From the NCBI GenBank assembly GCA_037576215.1, contig JBANDB010000005.1, positions 4,774,001 to 4,838,000 on the forward strand: a stretch of DNA of 64,000 bases. The letters run 5' to 3'. Of the stretch, positions 23,406 to 36,725 are shown piece by piece. The translations under genes were made by a program, and so were the position numbers. The notes under the pieces are model-generated. The model made no database searches. It was given only the letters and a program-made list of their open reading frames with translations, and was not told the DNA's origin. This DNA is from Armillaria gallica (lineage: Eukaryota; Basidiomycota; Agaricomycetes; Agaricales; Physalacriaceae). The first letter of the stretch is position 1; every line of letters starts with the position of its first letter.

Positions 23406-23806
23406 GACCGGAAGGTACTAGAGTTACGGATTGGTGGGCGTCGAGAGCAGAGATGACGAAGGCATGGGAGAGAACGCGCAGATGATATAGAAAACTGACT
23501 CTGAACTACCGGATGAGTCGGAAGCGTTCGCCATTAAGCAGGCAAAGATTTAGAATATGAAGGCACCAAAACTTGATGGTATAAGTGAAATCCTGTCACT
23601 GCCGCTAAATTCTCTGGATTGGAGGTACATATGACTGTACGTATACTCACGCAATTACCCAAATGGTGTCGTTCTTCGACGCCGAACGATCGGCACGGAT
23701 GTCCTCTATACGCTACGCGCTTCTACAGCATCTGTTTCACCTAAAAGTGGTTCATTTGTGTCTTTGTACTTTGACAACTGAAACGCATAGTTAGCAGCGT
23801 GCGCTT

Positions 23807-25295
23807 TTAATCCGGAAGGACACGAACTGCAACGTATATCGCAGCCGTCACAATGATCACAATTCCGGTGACCGACCACGAGTTGGGAGTAAACTCGAAG
23901 AAAATGTACTCAAGGATAACGGCAAAAATGATCTAAACCGATCAGTATCCTGTCACAATTCGTCGGATGAAATGCGCTAACCCGTGTATAAACAGCAGTT
24001 GTGGCCCTGGCCGCTGTCTCGCGTTGGAGACCCATCGTGAGCAAAGCCTTTTACATTTGGGAATGGATGAGCCTATGGCAGAATAAGGTAGGAGATCTAC
24101 CTGTGCCACAAATCCGGAAAAGCCGATAATCGCAAAAAGTGCGGCGCCCCATGCCCATTGTGTCGGAATTACGACCGGCGTTCCAAGTACGATCATTCTT
24201 CATAACCGGAGTCACATCGTGGAAAGAAAAATTGAAAACTTAGAGGCGCCTACCCAATTCCTGCAGCGATGACCGATTGGAGCGAAAATGAAGGCAGCAA
24301 GTGAAGGGCATGCACACGAGAACCAAAGCACGAATAATAGTGACTTGGGAACCATAATGAATACATGACGCGCTCAAAAACAAGGAGAGCTCACAAGCAG
24401 CCGTGCCCCCAGAAACTCCCACTAAGCCGGCGCTGTGCACATTCATATTTGCGTCAGAGCTTTGAAGATATCACCATCATCGTCAATGGACGCACAAAAC
24501 TGAGAGTAAACGAAGCCTGGGATCTACAGATCCTTCAGGAGGTAAAGTTCCGAAAAGAAAGTCAGGTTGAGCGATGCAAACGACACCAAAGATGCAGAAC
24601 GCTATTACGTGCATTTATGATCGAATCTCAGCTCTGGAATGAAATTCGAACTTACATCCTGCCACCAAGTATCCTGCGGTCACAAGTTCTCCAAGGAAGA
24701 TCGCGCTTGATATAGTAGTCGTAAATGGTGTCAAGAATGTGAGGACAGTAGCCTCCGACAAGGATAGATACTTAAGTGAGTAATACACGCCGGACAGACC
24801 GACAAAACTGATAGAGAAGGGGTCAGCGGGCTCAACGGTGATAAGAAGCTAACGCACCCGCAGATCCCACGGAACATGAGCATTGTACGGGTGCCTTCTG
24901 GTCCTCTAAAGGGTTCGGGAACCCTTGCCCATAGCATGATTATCAGGCAGCACACGTAAGTTATGGCCTCCCAAAGTCATGAGGTTGCCAAACGTGATCA
25001 GACAGGTGAGCATACCATACGAACAACGATCAGCTGTATAAGAGTTGGTCAATGATACGGGCTATATATTTAACAAAGTCAAGCCAACCTGGAGCGTAGG
25101 GACTGGATGATCAAGCCTGTTTAATTCCTGTACGCAAACATCGGAGGCAGAAAAGCCAAGTTGGGCAGCAGCGATGAGAAGGAAACCAGTATTCCTCTTG
25201 TACAACTTCTCCAGTCTGTCCAGAGAATGCCAACCATACGAAGTTGTCTTTCCGGGAAGTAGGGGAACGTTTTCATCTTGAACACCGACAGTCAT
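23807..25295 (-). CDS. EamA/DMT-superfamily transporter, copy 2, with a one-base deletion
   Basis: Ten exons mirror copy 1: 25295-25089, 25033-25016, 24967-24858, 24807-24656, 24601-24496, 24432-24395, 24343-24254, 24197-24101, 24047-23982, 23932-23807. Most exon lengths equal those of copy 1, including the 18-nt exon LIVVRM, and the text is conserved: EPFRGPEGTRTMLMFRGICG, MIVLGTPVVIPTQ, LTMGLQRETAARATTAVY. Exon 7 is one base short: TIIRAL continues in one frame and RVHALHLLPSFSLQSVIAAG in another. The missing base lies near 24321-24330. No other lesion was found, so this is either a very young pseudogene or a sequence error. The protein would otherwise be about the same size as copy 1. Confidence 0.75.
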
Positions 25296-26326
25296 GACTC
25301 AATCGATAAAGATTACGGCTCCGTTGTGGTCGCGGAAAGAAGAAGAAAAAAGACATGAAATAAGCAGAAATGGCGCGAATGATAGCCGACATTGCGTCAC
25401 CACCATCAATTCTTCCGTTTTTACCGAACATATCATATGCTGCGTATGCCGTGATTCCATGTTCTGCTGCTTGTGCGCTGATAAGTTATAACCCAACATG
25501 TAATCCGTTTCAATGCCGTTTCTTTGACCAAGAGATATTAATTTACGCACTCTGGGGCCTTGAGGATTCAAGCACATGGATCCACAATTTGCACTTGCAA
25601 TTCGACAGTTGCCAGAGTTGCAGTCAGTGGTGCCTCTGAAGACAAGGTGAACACGGACAATAGTATCAAACACAGGTGTCCAATGCGATAACTACCAAGG
25701 CAGCAACTGGACGCGAGATTCGGATGAACTGTCCGGAGAGAGGTGAGTACGTTCAGCGGAAAGCTAACCCCGTGGCGGTAATCCTCTATTGATCGCCTTG
25801 GTTCCCAGTATTATTCGACAAAAAGGTGTTGTTGGGCAAATTAGACAAGGCACGGGTAGATTTGAGGGCGCCTTCAAGCTTCAAGCCAAGTTCGACATCC
25901 TAGATACTAGAAACCTTGATGAGTGCTGGACTCGACCCGATTCTTCTCTCTTACAAGGCCGCGACTATGACCGGTACATATCGTCATGTAGGTGAATGTA
26001 TGCGCGCACTTCTTATCACTTCGTGCAAAAAAGGGAGATTTCTGAATGAACGTCTTACCGCAACAGCCTAAAAAGTTCGATTTGACCACGCAATTGAGGG
26101 AAGCTACACTGAGGTCATCGAATATCCTCGTTTAAGGAAAGAAGTGTGTCGAAAAGAGGGAAACGACAAGGGAGCGGACTTTGAGTTGAAATTGAACCGT
26201 TAGTATTTGCTGTCAGCCGACGGCGATTGCTTTGCGAATAGATCTATAACATAGCGAAGGGTTGAAATATCACTGAAGACGCGCTTGTCGCGTAGATATG
26301 TGGATAGTATAAGGAAGGAGAGCACA
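25296..26326. other. Gene-free stretch left of the hAT element
   Basis: Upstream region of the second EamA gene. Open frames on both strands (for example 25299-25673 minus) have no recognisable domain. Confidence 0.45.
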
Positions 26327-26334
26327 ACTAGCGG
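26327..26334 (+). repeat. Left target-site duplication of the hAT element
   Basis: ACTAGCGG, an exact copy of 30834-30841. An 8-bp duplication is the mark of hAT insertion. Confidence 0.9.
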
Positions 26335-26480
26335 TAGTGTTGCCGTCGCTCGGCTCAGCTCAGCTCCGGTCAGCTTTTCTCAGTTTATTCCCTTATATAG
26401 CTTTTAGCTGTGCCAAGCTGTGCATAAATTTGTCTGCTCAGCTCGGCTTCCGCTCGGCTTCCACTAAGCGCTGCGCTCGA
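26335..26480 (+). repeat. Left TIR and subterminal repeats of hAT
   Basis: TAGTGTTGCCG terminus, then repeated GCTCGGCT, GCTCAGCT and TCGGCTTCC words; the matching array is at the other end in inverted orientation. Confidence 0.75.
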
Positions 26481-26509
26481 TTCCAAAATAGGTAACTACA
26501 GTATAAAAT

Positions 26510-29500
26510 TCAATCTACAGTGTGTAGCTGCTCAATAAAAGCTGTTACGTCCTCTGGTACTCTATCCTGCTCTGCAAGTAAAGTTTCTAAAGCTACAACT
26601 TCAGCCTCCTTAGATGTTCCTTCTGTAAAGTTAAGAAATTGACCCCGTTTGAAAGCAAACTTCAACATCTGAAGAGCTTCCATCAACTCGGGTGATAGCC
26701 GGTTCCGTCGTGCTGTAGCCGTTTCCTTTCCCGAGGAAAAGACACGCTCGCAAGGTACTGATGTTCCCTGAATTGGGAGGATATCCATAGCCATCATGAA
26801 TATTGTTGGGTACACAAGTTGATTATCCTGGAACTGATGAGCAACGAGATGCTGAAGGACTTCAACAAACAAGCTTACCTGCCAATATTTCACAATATCG
26901 TGACTAGTTTTGACATCAGACAGGTAGGCATCAACTTCAGCTTCAAGGCTTTGTGGATGCATCGTGGTATCAAAGAGATTGTCACCGAGTAGATCATCTG
27001 CCCAGTGATTGCCACGGGGATCTGGTATTTGTGACCGGGCAGGTGTTGGTGGGAATGAGGTCAAAGACTGGTACTCTCGAAGCTACACAGAACATGTCAG
27101 AAAAAGGAACACAGGATGCTCAAGACGAACCTTGCGCAAGAATAACTGCCGGGCCTCATCCTCCTCTGCTGGCATGTAACGGCTGAACCACCGTAGTTTT
27201 GCATTAGGGTTAAGGACTGAGACAATATAATTAGTATATCACCAAGGAGCTTGCTGTTTTAACCTACTTGTTGCTAATGTATATGCCGGAACAACATCCG
27301 TTCGCTCACGGTAAGTCTCAAGTTTGGCAAGACCTTCATCGAGTGCTGATGCTGCCTGAGGGAACGTCACCTTCATATTCTGCCAGATTTGTATCATGCG
27401 TCGGAAACTTGGAATTGCCAATGAGAGAGTTGGAGTCTTGTCAGCCGATAACTTCTGTTGAAATGCATGTGGTATCTAGCAAGGCAATTAAGCAGACTCA
27501 CGAGTTACCTGAGAAGAAAATATATACATACAGCCAAAATCTGATGGATAATGTTCAATGCTTTCCATTCCTCGTCTGAGAGCTGATGTCTGCGAAGGTC
27601 AGCAAAATTCCTTTTGCCCAAGAATACTTCGATTCCCTAGCAACAAATAAGCAATGAACACAATAAGAATATACCCTCCTACCTCCCAGAGTTGGATTGC
27701 ACGCTCAATCATTATATCAGTTGATGACCACCGAATATCAACGTCAAGAATTAATTGGAGGACTTTTTTATCAAGTGTCTTGAGAACAGATGAAAAACTG
27801 TGCTGGCGGAGCGATGAGCCTCGAATCTACTCCAATAAGTCTATTTTCATTTCAGATAAATCAATGCTTGATCTCACCACACGTACAAGAGCCCTAACAG
27901 CGGCTACAGGGTCCCGAGTGATGTCCATGCTCTCTGAAATGTAGGTAAAGATCATACTTAAATGTGCTGAATGCGTACATACCCTCAAGAAGAACAGCGT
28001 TTAATGCTGTGACAGCAGATATAACTGCTTTCGCAGCAAGGTTCACGATATGAGCGAAACATCTAGAGCCAAGTCAATACATGATATCACAAGATTTAAA
28101 AACTATTTACCTTATCCGCTTCTCGATGGCACAGAAATAAAACCCACGGCGCAACAAATCTCGCTCTAGAAAGACCATAAATGTCCCATTATTAGCTGCA
28201 TTGTCCATTGTAATCCAGCCAAGCTGTAGAGAATCAATGCGTGTGCATAATCTGATATAGGATCTTGCCTACCTTCAGTCGGCGCTTTCGATCTTTACTT
28301 GTAATGCCAACACGATCAGTGATGTAGAGAACGGCAGCAGCAAGATGTTCGCCCTCATGGCGACCAGGAACACAATGATACCCGATAAGGTCTGAACGTA
28401 GACGAATGATTGTACGGCCATCGGCATCAGTACCAACGGGTTCCATCCAATGCGCTGTAACAGCCATGTAATTCACTAAGTTGAGGTCACTGGAGAGATC
28501 CATTGTAAGAGATATGCTACTCATAGAGTGCTGAGGTCGCAAAGAATTAAAATCATACTGAAATAGAAAGAATGTAAAGACTTACTTCCATTTCTCCCTT
28601 GAGGGTTGAAATGTACCTTTCCCATGTCTGAATAACCCAGGCACATATGAATGTACGGTGCGGAATATCTGTATCAGTCAGCTCTTCACAAAGCATGAGA
28701 AATATTCGGCAGAGTTGTGGGCACTCAATGACATTGATTGACTGGGGAAACATCGGTATGGGCAATATAATCAGGGGAGAAAGAAATTACATACCTGATC
28801 GTCGGCAATAATCCATTCTACAATGGCATCGATAAACGCATCATGGGAGAATTTGGGAACAGACAAAATGTCGCTACATGAGGTATCCGAAGGTGTTGCC
28901 ATACCATTTGCTTTCTGGAACTTCTCAGCGGCTTTTGTCCCATTGCCCTTGATCGATGTGTTGAGTCTGTCACAAGCGGAAACCCACAATTTGAGGTGTT
29001 CTCTTATGAGATGGTGGCGAAGGCTCGTTGTCTCTGTACTCATGGAATAAGTCTTTTCCTTGGCATTCTTATGCTTATCGCCCGCCCTGATGAATTAAGA
29101 GTGAGCACAATGATCATCAATAGAGTACAAGGAGCTGTACTCACCAACATAGCTTACAAACCCGGCGATCACCTTCCTCCAGATAAAATGGCCATACATC
29201 GTCTGCATCACGGCGATCCTTTGCCGAAGATAGAGGTGATGTGGATACAGACGCTGGCGATGGTGGAGCTGATGCCAATGATGGCGATGGTGATGATAAT
29301 GATTCGGCTGGTGATGATGGCACAACCGATGGCTCTTCAAAGTGAACAAACCTATATGCCATTGTACCACCTGCAGATGGACGAGAGGGCGTCGAAGCAG
29401 AATGCAAATGGGAGGGTGTTGATGGTGGTGAGACAAAGTCATATGGACCTTCAAGTATGTGCGGCGATGAAGATGGAAGGGTAGGCGCGAATGGATTTAT

Positions 29501-30143
29501 TTCTTCGTTGTCTTCCTGTATGGTTGTCATGCCTAATGTACGTGATAAGCATTTTTTGTTCAAGAGACTGGCATATGTCACGCACGTTGAGATAAAGGTA
29601 TCCGCACTCGAGCATCAGGGACTGCGAGCTCAGAAGGGTCTTCCTGGTGATGTGGTTGACCACGGTGAGGGCTACCTTCGGATTCTTCAGGGACTACATT
29701 TGTCGATGTCTTCGGTCCTGCTTTTTTACGACTCTTCCTGGCTGCATGAGTTGTAGAATTAGAATGGGGTTCTGCAAACTAGGAATCAGATGTGCTCTTA
29801 AAGTATGTCCAGCACGACATACCTGAATGGTCTGGTTCATTTATAGGCACCTCAAGACTTTTTGAAGTCGCCTTGGTCCGTGACAGTTGTTTCGGTTCTG
29901 CTGCTAAATAATCATGAGATGCGCTCAACACTAGTAAGTGGAAACTGGTACCTTGTTTTGACAAAGCTGCAGCTGTTCTTTTGCTTCGCCTAGGACCAGC
30001 TACATCGATCCCTATACATGGCCGTGTCAGTTAGATGGCATTTGGATGTGGTCGCAGTGCATACCCTCTATTTCGAAGCCTTCAACCTCAAGGACACCCC
30101 CACAAGGACGTGACTTGTCAGTTTCTACACGGCGTGGTGCCAT
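26510..30143 (-). CDS. hAT family transposase with BED zinc finger
   Basis: I can follow 16 exons from the ATG at 30143-30141 (MAPRRVETDKSRPCGG) to the stop at 26510, roughly 900 aa. The order is: basic N-terminal region (RRSKRTAAALSKQ, ARKSRKKAGPK); Ser/Pro-rich stretch; BED finger with CKLCW and RHHLIREH across an intron; hAT core with MDNAANNGTFM, RCFAHIVNLAAKAVI, LDVDIRWSSTDIMIERAI and IPHAFQQKLSADKTPTL; and the C-terminal dimerisation domain with YPTIFMMAMDILPIQGTSV, CERVFSSGKETATARRNRLS and ALQMLKFAFK. All splice phases I tested fit and no stop or frame break was seen, so an active enzyme is plausible. It catalyses cut-and-paste transposition using the flanking TIRs. Confidence 0.88.
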
Positions 30144-30669
30144 TGCATGCTGGTGCTAAGTCAAATGGTGTTCGCAGGCTTTTATACCTTTATACAATGC
30201 TGCGGAAATTTTTGCGGAAAAATTGGGTCGGGTTTTTGCTGCCAGCGAAGACATAGACATTGACTGTTGCTAAACATTGAGACAGCGGCAATTTGTAAAG
30301 ACGGTGTTACTGGATACACGTTGTAAGTGAAGAGGACATGAAATTGGACAGTATACACACCAATGACAACCCATCAAGCACTATCTCCCTTCTTTTACCA
30401 CTTGCCAGGTCTTCAAACTTCAGTCTTGACAAAGCTCCAGGGCCCAGGAAGACAGCTTGAAGTAGATCTGGCATCGGTCTGATAAAGTAGGCGGAAAAAT
30501 CTGTCATATTCACTCGAGTTTTGAGAAAGGCTGGCTGTATTGGCATGTGAGAAGGTCCTTAGATACATGTCCGTGAAGATAAAACCCGAATCAGAGCCTC
30601 TGCTGTCAGCGCACGCAGTATTGGGGGGTAGCGACGTTGGGAGTCAGAAGGGACACGTCAATGTCCCAA

Positions 30670-30833
30670 TTAGGAAACGAGCTCGCAGCTTAGCTCGCTC
30701 AAGCCGAAATCAAGCCGCCAAAATACGGAGTCGAGCGGCACGAAGCTCTGAGCCAGCATTTGGAGCGCGGCTCGGAAAATGCCAGCTCGGCTCAGTCAGC
30801 TTGCCGGCTTTAGCTGAGCCGGCGGCATCACTA
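30670..30833 (-). repeat. Right TIR and subterminal repeats of hAT
   Basis: Ends in CGGCATCACTA; inside are repeated AGCTCG, GCTCGG and GCTGAGCC words, the inverse of the left array. Confidence 0.75.
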
Positions 30834-30841
30834 ACTAGCGG
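30834..30841 (+). repeat. Right target-site duplication of the hAT element
   Basis: ACTAGCGG, identical to 26327-26334. Confidence 0.9.
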
Positions 30842-31007
30842 AGAAGACTCAAGAGCGGAGCTTATTTATCGCAGGCGGCCAAAACGGCCGGGTTGTCGGA
30901 GTTTAGAATATGATTCGGCATTTATTCAACGACTTCCACTAGTGAAATACCATCATAGAAAACACCTTTCAGGCTCAGATTCAGGAGGCATCGCAGGTAG
31001 CTCAGAC

Positions 31008-31703
31008 TTAGAGGGAAATGTTGATGGGCACGCAGCCAATGGCAATGAGACCATTCTTTACAATATTCGTCAGCACAAGGCCTTGCCACAAGGTGGACAC
31101 TCACGAAGGTGTTGTTCTGGCAACAGACTGTCTGCTGGTTGCAAGCAGTGCTGCCGACGCCCACAATGGTGATCGGGGTGCAAGTAATACCACTAAAAAG
31201 ATTCTCATATGAACATATCAAACATGTATATGAACAGCGAGCGTACACCAGAGCGGTCACGTCGCTGAGAACGACACCAAGAAGACCTAGAAGCGCGCTT
31301 ACAGCGTTGCTGTCGCTCTGAGTTTCGTACTTTAGCACGGCAACATAGAGTAAAATACGCATGAAACTCACCTTTTGGAGGCTATCGCAGCACTGGAGAT
31401 TACTGGAGCTGCAAGAGCTGGCAGGCTCGGTAACAGTGGTAGTCGCCTGACGCAAATCACATCAGTGTTGATGACAGTCGCTCCAAGAACTGAAAGACGC
31501 GTACCCCAGAGGCGGTGACGGTTGTGGTCACTGTCTGGGTGCTGGCGGAGAAAAAAAAAGTCAGCACCATTATACCACTCGCCCGATGGGCGCCGCACGA
31601 CTCACGTCGTAGTCGGGTTGGAACCCAAGGGCGTGGCGGCAGCAAGGAGAATGAGCGTCGTGAAGACGTAGAAGAGGGTAATAAGGATGCGACGAGACAA
31701 CAT
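31008..31703 (-). CDS. Class I hydrophobin 1
   Basis: Six exons: 31703-31606, 31541-31505, 31446-31372, 31317-31247, 31192-31105, 31055-31008; 138 aa. A signal peptide (MLSRRILITLFYVF, TLILLAAATPLG) is followed by a Thr-rich linker (TTTTQTVTTTVTASG) and then the eight-cysteine pattern C-CC-C-C-CC-C: SSCSSSNLQCCDSL, GITCTPI, STACNQQTVCCQNN, IAIGCVPI. The long gap between the third and fourth cysteines marks class I. Hydrophobins are secreted and assemble into amphipathic rodlet films at air-water surfaces, coating hyphae and fruit bodies. It shares the extra linker exons with hydrophobin 2 but not with 3-5. A TATA box lies 73 nt upstream. Confidence 0.92.
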
Positions 31704-31775
31704 GGTCTTTAGAGCAGGGCGAACACTGAAAGCAACAAGCAGTAGATCACTAAAGAAACCTATCCTTTCGTCGGA

Positions 31776-31783
31776 CTTTTATA
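31776..31783 (-). promoter_or_regulatory. TATA box of hydrophobin 1
   Basis: TATAAAAG on the minus strand, starting 80 nt before the ATG. Confidence 0.6.
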
Positions 31784-32704
31784 CTCCAAACGCACATGTT
31801 TTGACTAATAATGCCTGATGAACAAACGGGAAAAAGGTACGTGGGGCAAAAATAATGGCCGCGCCTTTGTCGTAAGGCTTGCGAAGGCAAGGGGCAGCAG
31901 CAGAGCGGAGCTTGGCAGCTACCTGGGTTGTACGAGAACATATGCCAGGAAACTCTTGTCGCCGAGACGTACGGTATGAAGGTTCCTGTGTCAGACCAAA
32001 AATCTGCCAAATGTGATTGAATTATACCTTCATCGTGAAGATGAACGGAGATATCTCACCCTTTAATCTGTGATGCACAGTCACTATCCCGAGGCTAAAA
32101 GGTTTTATCCTTCGCGCAGTCAGGCATGCCATGATAACTTGATTGGGAGAATTACTGATATTCATGCGCACGGTAATGATTAAAGCTAATGTCGGTCTTC
32201 AAGACAATAGATTGTAGGCATACATCCACAGATTAGTATCAAAGGCAGAGAATAACAATGCAGGCAGCGAATCGTCGACGTTAGAGCCTGCGATTCCTTC
32301 CTTGATATGGAAGCATTTTTGGTTCGCTTGCATGTTCACAGGCTAGCAATGGCCTGATTGCAGTTCAAATGTTCAGGAGTATGGAGGGGTACGGGTGTAA
32401 GTGGAGTCCTGTGACAGTGCGATCAGCACGAGCACAAACTAGAACCGAGTGCAGAGCGACGACGAACCGAAATACTTGATGAAATCATTCTCACTCAATC
32501 CCGACACACCGAGTCCGAGTCAACCGAGAATATCATTCAGTCGTGAATTCCACTAGTAGCGAAAAAAAGCGTAACAGAGGGTCAAAGGCATGCTAATGTA
32601 ATAGGGTAACCTGGGAAGTAGGAAAGCAAGGAGAACAGAAGAGACGCCAAGAGGTATATGCTTATTTTGAGGAGAAACGATTATGCACAAAATGGCCCAT
32701 CAAT

Positions 32705-34593
<1,889 letters not shown>

Positions 34594-35987
34594 GCTGGCA
34601 GATAAAGGTCAGACCACGGAAGTTGAAGGTGGGAGTTTAAAAATGATACGATACCAACACGCGATTAAAAACCGCGTAGATGGTAAAAGCAATGGCTCAA
34701 AGACGCAAGATAACTGCGCAAGGCCCCATCAAATCAAGGAGAAGGAACCTACATGAAGGATTATCGTGGATAAGGACGAGGATGAGTGGACAGGAGGGGA
34801 CGATGGAGAACGCCTAACCGACACGAAATTTGGGAAATTCAAACTCAGTTCACACTCCGAAAGTGGCTCGGACATTCCACCGTCACGTGTACTCTTCGCG
34901 TTCTTCATCGGTTGATCCAACTTCATGCCCTGGACTCGAACTGGGTTCTCTCTTTAATGGAATTGTGATTTGTGACTACTATGCCTATTTTTCCTTTTTT
35001 TCTACATATAGCAAAATGCTTCTCTCCCTCAGGCTGGCTCAAGATTGAAGGATTCGTGACAAAAAGTCCAACTGTCGGCATATAGCCTGCCTTAATTACG
35101 ACCGTAGTAAGTACTCAAGTACTCACCGGCACCCCCTATGCAACCTTATCCAAATGATCTGCCATGATGTATCCCCGCTCGGCTGTGTCTTATTTTCTTC
35201 AACGGATAGCAAACGATAAATTTCTCGCACATGTTGTCTCACCGATGGATCCTCGCTTGACGTTGAACGTTTCAAAAAGCATCAGTCCAACTGTCGCCTC
35301 ATAGGCACACATACATATAGCGCAAATACGACTGCAGTACTCGTCACCTACAAGACTGAGATTTCATCATGATGACCCCCGCAAGTGCAATGGCATGATC
35401 TGCTCTGATGTATCACACCCATTGAACGCGTCGACGTGACCATTTATCTCATTTTTTCCTCTGGCATTGGTGAATTCGTCAATTCTGACTAACAGAATTC
35501 CCTTCCTTCCTTCCGAAACGCCCAAGTTGCAGCTGTTGCCCGCTGTATTACTGAATGAGTATCATCTCTCCGCATCTTTCCAGCCCATGACAGCCATCTA
35601 TCACTTAAGCTCCACCACCGCAAGCAGTCGTACCCGCTATCCATAAGATAAACCTATTCATTACCGCGACCTCTTCGCCCCAGCCGCTCTTCCTTCTTCG
35701 CCTTTGTACCTCAAAGTTCCCACTCTGGACGCACACCATGCCATTGCCATGTGAAACTTGCATGACGTCTCCGCACATTACTCTTTAGCAGGAACTCCAC
35801 GCAGGGAATGTACGGTCACCTGCTCAGAGCCACGCGTGAGTGTCTTCTGAACCTTATGCCACGAACGAGATTGGAAACAACTGCGACCGCAGATGAATTC
35901 AAAGAGTAACCCATAGTAACGAAAAACAGAAGTACAAGGGTATAAACTAAAGAGGTAGAAATCCTAACGATCCGGCCTGTAGCTGAA
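34594..35987. other. Intergenic region between beta-tubulin and hydrophobin 2
   Basis: 1.4 kb, low in coding signal on both strands. It holds the beta-tubulin promoter and the 3' flank of hydrophobin 2. Confidence 0.5.
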
Positions 35988-36668
35988 TTAAAGCTGGATG
36001 ATGATGGGCACGCAGCCAATGGCAATGAGACCGTTCTGCTGGAAGTGAGTATATCCTGTACAAGTAGACGTGGTAGATTGCGTACGAAGGTATTGTTTTG
36101 ACAGCAAACAGCCTGGTTGGCGCATTGCGCTCCTTGGCCTGTAAACGTATCGATAAGCTTGCCAATGAGCGAGTTCAAGACGTACCGACTCCGACAATGG
36201 AGATAGGGGAGCAGGTGATACCGCTGTAGAGCAAGAATTCAGCAATCATAAGCACGATCAATAGCCTAGAGGTTCAGAACATACACCAGTGCCTCAAGGT
36301 CCTGAAGAACAACACCCAGGAGTCCTAAGATGACACCCACGGGGGTAGAGTCCGCCTGAAATATTCAATGAGCAATATTCAGGTGTGCAGTGTCAGTCTC
36401 GAATTCACGTACCCTTTCAAGCGCATTGCAGCATTGCATATTCGCAGTACTGCATTGAGAGGCAGGGATCGGTGTAGCCGTGATAGTAGCCTGTTCAAGG
36501 GGGATCAAGATTCTAGAAGTAATAGTATCAGAGACATCGTGCTCGTACGGTGGTCGAAACCGTGGAGGTTACGGTCTTCGTCGTCGTCGTCGGCACACAA
36601 CCAGCAGCCGCTATAGTCGCGAAGACAGCGAACGCGAAAAGAATAGAGGTGAATGTGCGAGCAAACAT
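35988..36668 (-). CDS. Class I hydrophobin 2
   Basis: Six exons: 36668-36549, 36490-36413, 36355-36285, 36223-36186, 36138-36086, 36035-35988; 135 aa. Signal peptide MFARTFTSILFAFAVF; Thr-rich linker (TTTTKTVTSTVSTT) and eight cysteines: SQCSTANMQCCNAL, GITCSPI, AQCANQAVCCQNN, IAIGCVPI. The C-terminus is almost the same as in hydrophobin 1, so these two form one sub-family. The second half carries an additional intron (36185-36139) absent in the others. Secreted surface-active film-forming protein by family. Confidence 0.92.
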
Positions 36669-36717
36669 GGTCGAAGAGAAATCGAAAGATTGATAGCTGA
36701 GGAGATTTTTAGCAGCC

Positions 36718-36725
36718 TTTTAAGT
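36718..36725 (-). promoter_or_regulatory. Weak TATA-like box of hydrophobin 2
   Basis: TTAAAAGG on the minus strand, starting 57 nt before the ATG; the least typical of the five hydrophobin TATA boxes. Confidence 0.35.

Larger units (their letters stand above)
26335..30833 (-). mobile_element. Complete autonomous hAT DNA transposon (4499 bp)
   Basis: The left end reads TAGTGTTGCCGTCGCTCGG; the reverse complement of the right end reads TAGTGATGCCGCCGG. This gives an imperfect terminal inverted repeat starting TAGTG-N-TGCCG. Both subterminal regions (about 26345-26480 and 30670-30830) are packed with GCTCGGCT/AGCCGAGC-like words, as expected for transposase binding sites of hAT elements. Perfect 8-bp duplications flank the element. 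Between the ends is one multi-exon transposase gene on the minus strand that can be read to the stop. The element sits between an EamA gene and the hydrophobin cluster, without breaking either. Confidence 0.93.

Noticed and set aside
25299..25673. 124-codon minus-strand frame with several cysteines
   Set aside because: It lies upstream of the EamA gene, has no domain, and the cysteines do not follow a known pattern.
28996..29484. Long plus-strand frame rich in Met/Ile and an opposing His-rich minus-strand frame
   Set aside because: Both are alternative-frame readings of the Ser/Pro-rich and BED-finger exons of the hAT transposase, whose frame is fixed by splice phases on both sides.
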